Shown here: piece after piece, positions 58,220-64,000 of the stretch
How the letters are laid out: each line of letters opens with the position of its first letter
How positions within the stretch are numbered: the stretch's first letter is position 1
NCBI GenBank assembly: GCA_018806985.1
Contig: JADANN010000375.1
Coordinates: forward strand, 1,426,001 to 1,490,000
Direction of reading: 5' to 3'
Origin: Angiostrongylus vasorum
Lineage: Eukaryota > Nematoda > Chromadorea > Rhabditida > Metastrongylidae
DNA: 64,000 nt
The notes under the pieces: model-generated
Databases searched by the model: none
Told to the model about the DNA's origin: nothing
Seen by the model: the letters and a program-made list of their open reading frames with translations, nothing else
Position numbers and translations under genes: made by a program

Positions 58220-58620
58220 TAGCAGTGTTTTTTTATTTGGGTCGACTTCACATATTGTTGGCATTACAGTACTTCTTCTTTCACCCAGTTCGTTGTCTGG
58301 CATCCGTCAACTCCAAGAATCTTCCGATTTGTGTGGTGGTTCGGCTGCCACTTTGGACATTGTTTTCTCTATGAATGTTGTTGAATGCTGGATGAGTTGA
58401 TCGAGTTAATCCTTTCTGGAACTCTGGAACAGCCCACCTGGCCTTCACCACAGCCAGTTGCCACTGTTCTTGAATTGCAGAACGATTGGAAATCTTTCTC
58501 AAGACAAGTCTAGTGCCAATTTGTCAACTTCGGAAGGCTGAACTGGCTTTATTGGTCCGGCACAGAGCCGAACCAGTGACGATATGTGTGTATGGTTTGG
58601 ACAGACCATTTATATTTGTA
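58220..58620 (-). repeat. SINE family C, minus strand
   Basis: The minus strand carries GTCACTGGTTCGGCTCTG (B box) near 58570, GGCACTAGACTTGTCTTG near 58505 and the CGAACTGGGTGAAAGAAG tail near 58280. Confidence 0.6.
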
Positions 58621-58827
58621 AAACCTATGTTAACTGTTTTCGTAATTCTAAACGTTATAGTTTTGTCATGCTGTTTATTTCGTATGTTTTCATCTAAACT
58701 TCGTCTCTGCTTCCATGTTACAGTGGTTTCAAACTGAGTGACAATATTCTGTATCCTGGACAGAACTTGAAAGAACTGTACTCCCATTCGGTCGAAATCA
58801 ACTCACATGATGAATTCGAATTTTTAG

Positions 58828-58913
58828 GTCAAGAAGCTGCCGACCACTCGACACCTCATCAAACACTTAGGAATCTATTTTTATCACATTCGAATAGGAT
58901 TTTCCATATTTAG
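58828..58913 (+). CDS. Coding exon of an unrecognised gene
   Basis: A good acceptor (GAATTTTTAG) and a perfect donor (TTTAG|GTGAGT) bound an exon open in one splice-compatible frame. It encodes VKKLPTTRHLIKHLGIYFYH followed by a hydrophobic end (IRIGFSIFR). It may be part of a membrane protein. The sequence just upstream (58734-58827) is also open in another frame. No family was recognised. Confidence 0.38.
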
Positions 58914-59299
58914 GTGAGTGTCTGTCTATATTTTCTGCGAAAATCTGGCTGTTCAAGAATTTCACTAAATTAACTTTCTTGTTGTGGGTGGCATGCCTAC
59001 CCATCTCTGTTAAATTCAGCTTCGTTTTCACGCTTTCTGCTCTTCATCAGCTGTTAAGAAGTTTCTTACTGTGAGAGCGATAATCATAAAAGTTTACTAT
59101 CAAAAATTGTTAAGGAGATTCGAAATGACATCATAAATACATGAGAGAAACGACTAAAGAAAAGGAGCTAATAAAGGTACATCACTTCATGGTCCGGTTT
59201 CTGTAACGAGCCAAATCAGTTTTAGTGTTTTTTCAAGGTTTAGTACTCGAATCGCCCATAGATTTTGGTAGATTTTTGAATCGACTCTACTTTTAAAAG

Positions 59300-59480
59300 A
59301 TAATAAGAGAATTATGTATGAAAACTACAATGATTCCGAAATATCTGCAAAACTCAGACCCTAGGCGAGATTCGAGCCACCGATTACCCTTTCCAAGGGC
59401 CTACGTGTTATGCAATGCACCACCGAGACCTTTATCTATGGGAATATTATTGCTCTATGTAACACTTGGTAAATTACGTG
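59300..59480 (-). repeat. Family F element, one arm
   Basis: The minus strand contains a tRNA-like unit, GGTGCATTGCATAACACG and GGTGGCTCGAATCTCG, and the tail GCAGATATTTCGGAATCATT. Confidence 0.55.
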
Positions 59481-59484
59481 ACAA

Positions 59485-59995
59485 ATTGTTCATGTGCACA
59501 TATGGTTTGTTTCCTTATCATGGTTTTGAGTGATTGAGTGTATTATATTAGGTTGTTCGAAAGTTAATGGCGGATTTTGATCTGTACTTTTTAAAGACGC
59601 ACATCTGAGCTAGGAATAAACGTTTGTAGTAGAAATAAAAACTATTAGGGTCTGCAAATTTTTCCGGGAACAAGTTTACTTGTAGGGGCAGTGCAGCTCT
59701 CGGTTTTGTTTCTAAAGCATTTCTCGCAAAGTTGTTGAGATGTTTGAAGGAGTGCCAACTGTGGTTCATACCCCAGCGCAGAGTCCCAAGCTGTTCGACA
59801 TTCTCATCCGGAGCCTCAGCTTAGAGTGGATCTGCGCAGCCTCTGATCGGTGCAGCCTTCCGTTGTTACCTTTTGGGCAATTATACAAAAATGCATCGCT
59901 CCAAAACTGCGATGCTTTTCAAGTACCTTTTGCGATCCATTAACGTGATAGCAGGTGATACAGGTGAATGAAAAATGTATGGTGAAGAAGTGTAC
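59485..59995. other. Spacer, nothing identified
   Basis: Open frames exist on both strands but without splice signals. No repeat family was recognised. Confidence 0.25.
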
Positions 59996-59999
59996 CGAA

Positions 60000-60400
60000 T
60001 AAAGCGTTCGACTCTGATTAATCCCTTAGTGACTTAATACATTTATTTAACTTCATTCGTAGCTTCGTAGAGATGACCGAATTTATCTCTGACCTATGCA
60101 ATGGGAAGCGGAATTCTGCCGATGTATTATTTCAGTGTTCTTATACATTTAAAGTTGGGCACCAATATGCCGGAAGAATAGGCGAATTAAATTGCCCAGA
60201 GCTCGAAATGGAACTAAGGACCATAAGTGTATTGTAGGGCACCTCTCACAACTTCTGCGCTAGGCCCCCTCCCCCCTCCCCCCTCCCTCCCTACACTGAC
60301 TGTACGTATACCTTCCAATGAGGACCTGGGGCGCGGGATCAAGCTCGTGTGTACTGCAGGGCGCCTTTAACCACTGCTCTGCACGTGAACTAAGTAGTAT
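60000..60400 (-). repeat. Two minus-strand SINE A copies around a C-rich tract
   Basis: 60000-60262 is a diverged full-length copy. 60300-60400 is a second, truncated one with AGCTTGATCCCGCGCCCC. Between them lies a CCCCTCCC tract (60265-60292), probably a simple repeat. Confidence 0.6.
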
Positions 60401-60404
60401 TCTA

Positions 60405-60750
60405 AAAAGAGTTGAATAGGCACTAAAGAAGCTATCACTACACTGGAAATGTGAATGATGGTAAAAGAAAGTAAGGGAAAAAATTTCGGAGTGATTTCAC
60501 CTGGCATTATGAAGATCAGCGTCTTCTTAATGCATTAAGGTTAAGCTGTTTTATCACCTACATTATATATGATTTCACTAATCACTCACTAAGTCAAGAT
60601 GACATCATCAACATCTCCACTCATCCTTATCAGCACCAGATATGCTCAAATAGCTCCGTTCACTTGAGTGATACCAAAAGCGTGACCTTTTTTGCATAAC
60701 ATTTCCTCTGTAGTGTTTTTTGCGATAGGCAGGCCCCAAGTAGCTCAGTT
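60405..60750. other. Spacer, nothing identified
   Basis: No gene or repeat family was recognised. Confidence 0.25.
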
Positions 60751-60754
60751 GGCT

Positions 60755-61000
60755 CTTCCATGACATTTTGCTCTTAGTTGGGCTTGCTGATGAAAATGGC
60801 AGATTGCTGTTTGTGCGATCTCCAATATGTATCGCAGTCCGACAACCAGAAAAACATCCCAGTCCGGAAGAGCAAGTAACCATTAGGAGTATTATTTTAT
60901 AAAAGCGCAAATAACAAAGTACACGAGGAGGGAGCGGCGTTGACCTGTCACCTAGGGATGCGCCATACATTTGACTCCAATGAGCCCATCAAATGACTAG
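60755..61000. repeat. Family B 3' part (plus) and SINE A 3' part (minus)
   Basis: 60755-60900 keeps GCTCTTAGTTGGGCTTGCTG to CATCCCAG of family B. 60930-61000 keeps GCGTTGACC and GGGATGCGCCATACATTTG of SINE A, inverted. Confidence 0.5.
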
Positions 61001-61014
61001 CAGTAGCCTAGTGA

Positions 61015-61685
61015 TGTACCAGCTCAGTAATTCCCAAGTCCAACTTTCTATTAATCTTGGTATTGGTCAATAACTCGCTGTTTTCTTGATAAACAAAAAT
61101 GTTATTACACTGTTTATTCGCAAAAAGCTCACGTTTCGGCGGATTTCGCCTCTTCCAGAGCCTGGAAAGGTTAAGATGACTGCGATCCAACCAGCCAAAC
61201 ACCTCCACAATTCCAATAGAAAAATTATGAAGCCTAGTCTTCAATGGCACTGGAAACAAAATCGCTCCCTTGCGCACTCATCACTTTGTATGAGTCTTCC
61301 ACTGAGTACTGGAAAGACCCCTGGAGACCAACCGCAGAGGGTTCTTATGGGTCGGTAATGCGCCTCTCTCACATTAAAATATCAGTCTGAGATAATCTAT
61401 GAGATTACGAGTGATTACGTGGCATTGCTCTCTGCAGTCCATTTTTGGACTCGTGAGATTTATCTGGAATGTCTCAGTTTTGCGCGCTGAAATTCTCGAT
61501 GTCTGTGCGAGGATGGTAACTTCTACTCAAAGCTCTTCCCCTCGATGTATGTGCGTCCTATGCGCACCAAGCGGAGTACTTGGTCTAAAACTAAGTTTAG
61601 CAACTAGATGTTCTTTTATACGGACACACAGTGGGATACCCGTTTCCCCAATGCATTCGTCGTAGCACTCTAAACGTAGCGCTTA
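61015..61685 (-). mobile_element. Penelope-like 3' half, minus strand
   Basis: 61390-61680 is a degraded GIY-YIG region, 61160-61390 is non-coding, and 61126-61162 is a hammerhead-like end (GAAACGTGAGCT on the minus strand). It meets a plus-strand copy head to head near 61700. Confidence 0.72.
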
Positions 61686-61739
61686 ACGTTCCCACGTCTC
61701 GTTAATCAATTCGAGAACGGCTATACCACTAAGTCGGAC

Positions 61740-62695
61740 CGATAGCCAAGGAACAAAAACATTCTGATTCATTACCTCCCCTGTCACCTTTCAAACACAA
61801 AAAGCGCTGCGAAATATGTTTCGAACGGCAATCAATGTGCGTACAGGAAGACAGCAGAAGGAAGAATCTCCGAAATTGGCACGGAAATCGGCCATTTTCT
61901 TTAAGAACTATGCCCCAAAACGATATTTCTAGTGAGAATAGGGTCTTGCTTATCCTGCCCCCATTACCAACGAAACAAGTGCAAAGAGAAGTCGGTCACA
62001 TTGATTGAAATACTTCCGAGGTCTCTCAAACGCCAGCCAGTTCGTAATTGCCTGTATGAACGAGTACGTTCATTGCAAAATTGCATAATGTGCCCTCACG
62101 GTTGAGATGAGCATTGCATTAGTTCGTTTATGGTCTATCTGATCTCTTGTAAAGCGCGCGGGGGATGATTACATTGGCGAAACGGGCAGACCATTCTGCG
62201 TCCGTGTAAAGGGACACCTAGTTGGTTAACTTAAACTAAATACTCTAGTGCATCGGACACAGAGATATAACCGGGAAGATTTTGGAGTAGAAGTTACCAT
62301 CCTCGCGCAGGAATCGAAGACAGTAGTGCGCATAACTCTCGAAGCATTCTGGATAATTTCCAAATATCCAAAAAGGAACCGGGGAGGAATGCCTCGTAAT
62401 CACGCGTGATCTCACACATTATTTAGGACTGATTTTTTATCGTGAGGGGTACATTACGCTTCTACGCGAACTCTGTCCGGTAGGTCTCTACGTGACATAT
62501 TAAGTGGAAGACTTACAGAAAGCGGTGAGTGTGCGAAGAATCCACTCCGTTTCCAAAGAAATTGAAATCTGTTTCGTTGTTCTTTCTTTTGGGGTTAGGG
62601 ATGCATTCACTTGACTAGATTGCAGTTAAATTGACCTTTCCAAGCTCCGGAAGGTCAGCTTTTGCGAATAAAGTCTCGTGTGTGCTCATCAAGAA
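61740..62695 (+). mobile_element. Penelope-like 3' half, plus strand
   Basis: The linker (AATATGTTTCGAACGGCAAT, matching the NMFRTATN peptide region at 13.6 kb on the minus strand) leads to the endonuclease region (62160-62460) and the terminus. The hammerhead-like segment is deleted (GCTCCGGAAGGTCAGC). Confidence 0.72.
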
Positions 62696-62734
62696 AAACA
62701 GCGAACTAACATCGCGTCGTTCGTGTCCTTCCAT

Positions 62735-62862
62735 TCAGGCCTGATATCAGTTTTCCGACTCTCCGGAGGAATAGGATCCTAGCTGGCATAGGGCGTAAGG
62801 ATCGAACCCGACGATCATATGCATCGCAGTGCAGCTCTAATCATCGTACTGAATGGGCATTG
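62735..62862 (-). repeat. SINE family A head, minus strand
   Basis: The minus strand reads GCCCATTCAGTACGATGATT and then GTCGGGTTCGATCC (B box), GCCCTATGCCAGC, GGAGAGTCGG. It is truncated. Confidence 0.55.
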
Positions 62863-62977
62863 GTTCTCATGCAATATTCGCAGTACTGGCGCAGTACTCT
62901 CGTACAGTCCCCGAAAAGTAGTACAAAGAACTATGCATGTCCTTCACAATGTGACATGACGTCTCGTTTCAGACACG

Positions 62978-63153
62978 ATGCAGCCATCGGAGGTGAATCA
63001 GTTTCTGATTACGCTCACCATTGTTGTTGCTAGCATCGCCTTCTTACTCATTTTGTATTCATACTGCCATTACAAATGTGGTTTTTGTCGACGAAAACAT
63101 AAACGTGCAGCAAATTTGCCTGAAGTTCGTATCACTATGCACAACGATGCCAA
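62978..63153 (+). CDS. First exon of a small single-pass membrane protein
   Basis: An acceptor-like CTCGTTTCAG at 62963-62972 precedes the ATG by five bases, which in nematodes suggests a spliced-leader trans-splice site. Fifty-eight codons are open to a strong donor AA|GTGAGT at 63154. Residues 1-9 are polar, 10-27 form a hydrophobic segment (LITLTIVVASIAFLLILYS), then a Cys- and His-containing turn (CHYKCGFC) and a basic stop-transfer (RRKHKR). This fits a type III or signal-anchor protein with its C terminus in the cytosol. Later exons lie beyond the window or were not recognised. The family is unknown. Confidence 0.62.
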
Positions 63154-63399
63154 GTGAGTGAATTTGGAGCTTACAAAAAACATTCATTTATAGAAAAAAA
63201 GGTTGGCAATTTGCCCGATTACCAACGTTCTTACTGGTTAAGACGTCAAAAAACTTTACCGTACTATGATAGACACACAAGTAGTTGCGAAACATTTTCC
63301 CCCTTGTAGTTATGGGTTTATACATAAGAAGGTAATAACTGATTAGGTGAAAGGTGTTTCTATGAGTATTAACTGAATACCATAATAATCTCGTTCATC

Positions 63400-63785
63400 T
63401 CTGAACGGCTTACGCCTTATCGCGGCTGGGAGGTGTTCCTGAGTGTCGGGTTACAATGTACAGCGCTGGGATTCATCACCCATCAGGGTCTCCCATGCTG
63501 AGAAGGAGTCCAACGTTCCCATCAGGAAGTCCAGCTAAGAGTAAACCAATACCAGGATCCACCACTGCGTTGGTATCAAACTAGTCACATGGTGGCAAAT
63601 CTCCCTCTGGTCGACAAGTGCTGCGACTCCTTGTGGTGGTGACGATCTCCGGCGGACTCCGGCTAAGTTGAACTCGAAACTCCACGGAACCACAATGGCT
63701 AAACCAGAAGATCTCCGGAGAATGAAATTATGCTGTGGCCTGCACAACCAGTGAAGAAGCGCCATCCAAGCATCCAAGTAACTGT
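63400..63785 (-). repeat. Family B repeat, minus strand
   Basis: Near full-length copy. The usual CCTCCCAACGG end has decayed (TCTGAACGGC). It lies between two copies of an 85-nt direct repeat (63311-63397 and 63786-63868). Confidence 0.85.
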
Positions 63786-64000
63786 GTTACGGATTTATAC
63801 ATAACGAGATAATAAGTGATAAGTTAAAAGGTATTTCTATGAATACTGACAATAATAATTCCGTCCAAGAACGGGCAGAGACCACAAGACTTCACCTTTT
63901 CCTTAAATATAAATGTAAAAAAACCAATCCTAGATTTCCTTGTTGAAAATATTCAGATGTGTAGACGGCTTCAAATGAATTAACAAATTACATTTTGCAC

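Noticed and set aside
59020..59070. Possible exon following 58828-58913, with acceptor AAATTCAG
   Set aside because: Phase fits, but the sequence resembles a degraded hammerhead-like Penelope terminus read in reverse (CTGATGAAGAGC, then GAAAACGAAGC on the minus strand), so it is more likely a repeat remnant.
1..64000. CRISPR array or bacterial operon
   Set aside because: No regularly spaced short repeats and no compact same-strand genes were found. All multi-copy sequences are dispersed eukaryotic repeats.

Overview
This window is eukaryotic genomic DNA and looks like a gene-poor, repeat-rich stretch of a parasitic nematode genome, most likely a strongylid or hookworm-type worm. The reasons are short exons with worm-style splice acceptors (TTTTCAG), small coding exons in large introns packed with repeats, RTE and Penelope-like retroelement proteins, and abundant tRNA-derived SINEs. 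There is no bacterial gene organisation. The species call is inference; no species-specific gene was seen.

The one gene that can be reconstructed completely lies at 196-4233 on the plus strand. Ten exons join in phase to give a 342-residue ABHD12-like serine hydrolase with an N-terminal membrane anchor, an HGN oxyanion motif, a GHSMG nucleophile elbow and the expected Asp and His. Introns 1 and 7 have been invaded by two different repeat families. A second plus-strand gene (5625-10100) is supported by six coding-like exons, most of them phase-compatible, but its product is not recognised and one link is unresolved. A first exon of a small single-pass membrane protein lies at 62978-63153. Isolated coding-like exons of unrecognised genes lie at 18.8-19.1 (minus), 24.9 (plus), 26.7-26.9 (minus), 31.9-32.4, 34.9 and 58.8 kb (plus).

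The rest is mobile DNA. A Penelope-like element with reverse transcriptase and GIY-YIG regions lies at 12.65-14.5 kb (minus), with fragments at 14.7-15.6, 38.2, 56.5-57.3, 61.0-61.7 and 61.7-62.7 kb. Its terminal segments carry a hammerhead-ribozyme-like motif. A frameshifted RTE-type LINE lies at 43.6-47.1 kb (minus). About 30 copies of a tRNA-derived SINE (family A here), about 9 of a second tRNA-like SINE (family C), about 14 of a SINE-like repeat with a conserved terminal hairpin (family B), and six fold-back elements built from tRNA-like sequence (family F) are scattered over both strands. Several copies still have exact target-site duplications, and some are nested.

The functional genes and the repeats do not form a pathway. 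The repeats use each other's presumed enzymes: the SINEs are probably moved by a LINE such as the RTE element. Exon models are read by eye from splice motifs, phase and protein character, without transcript evidence.
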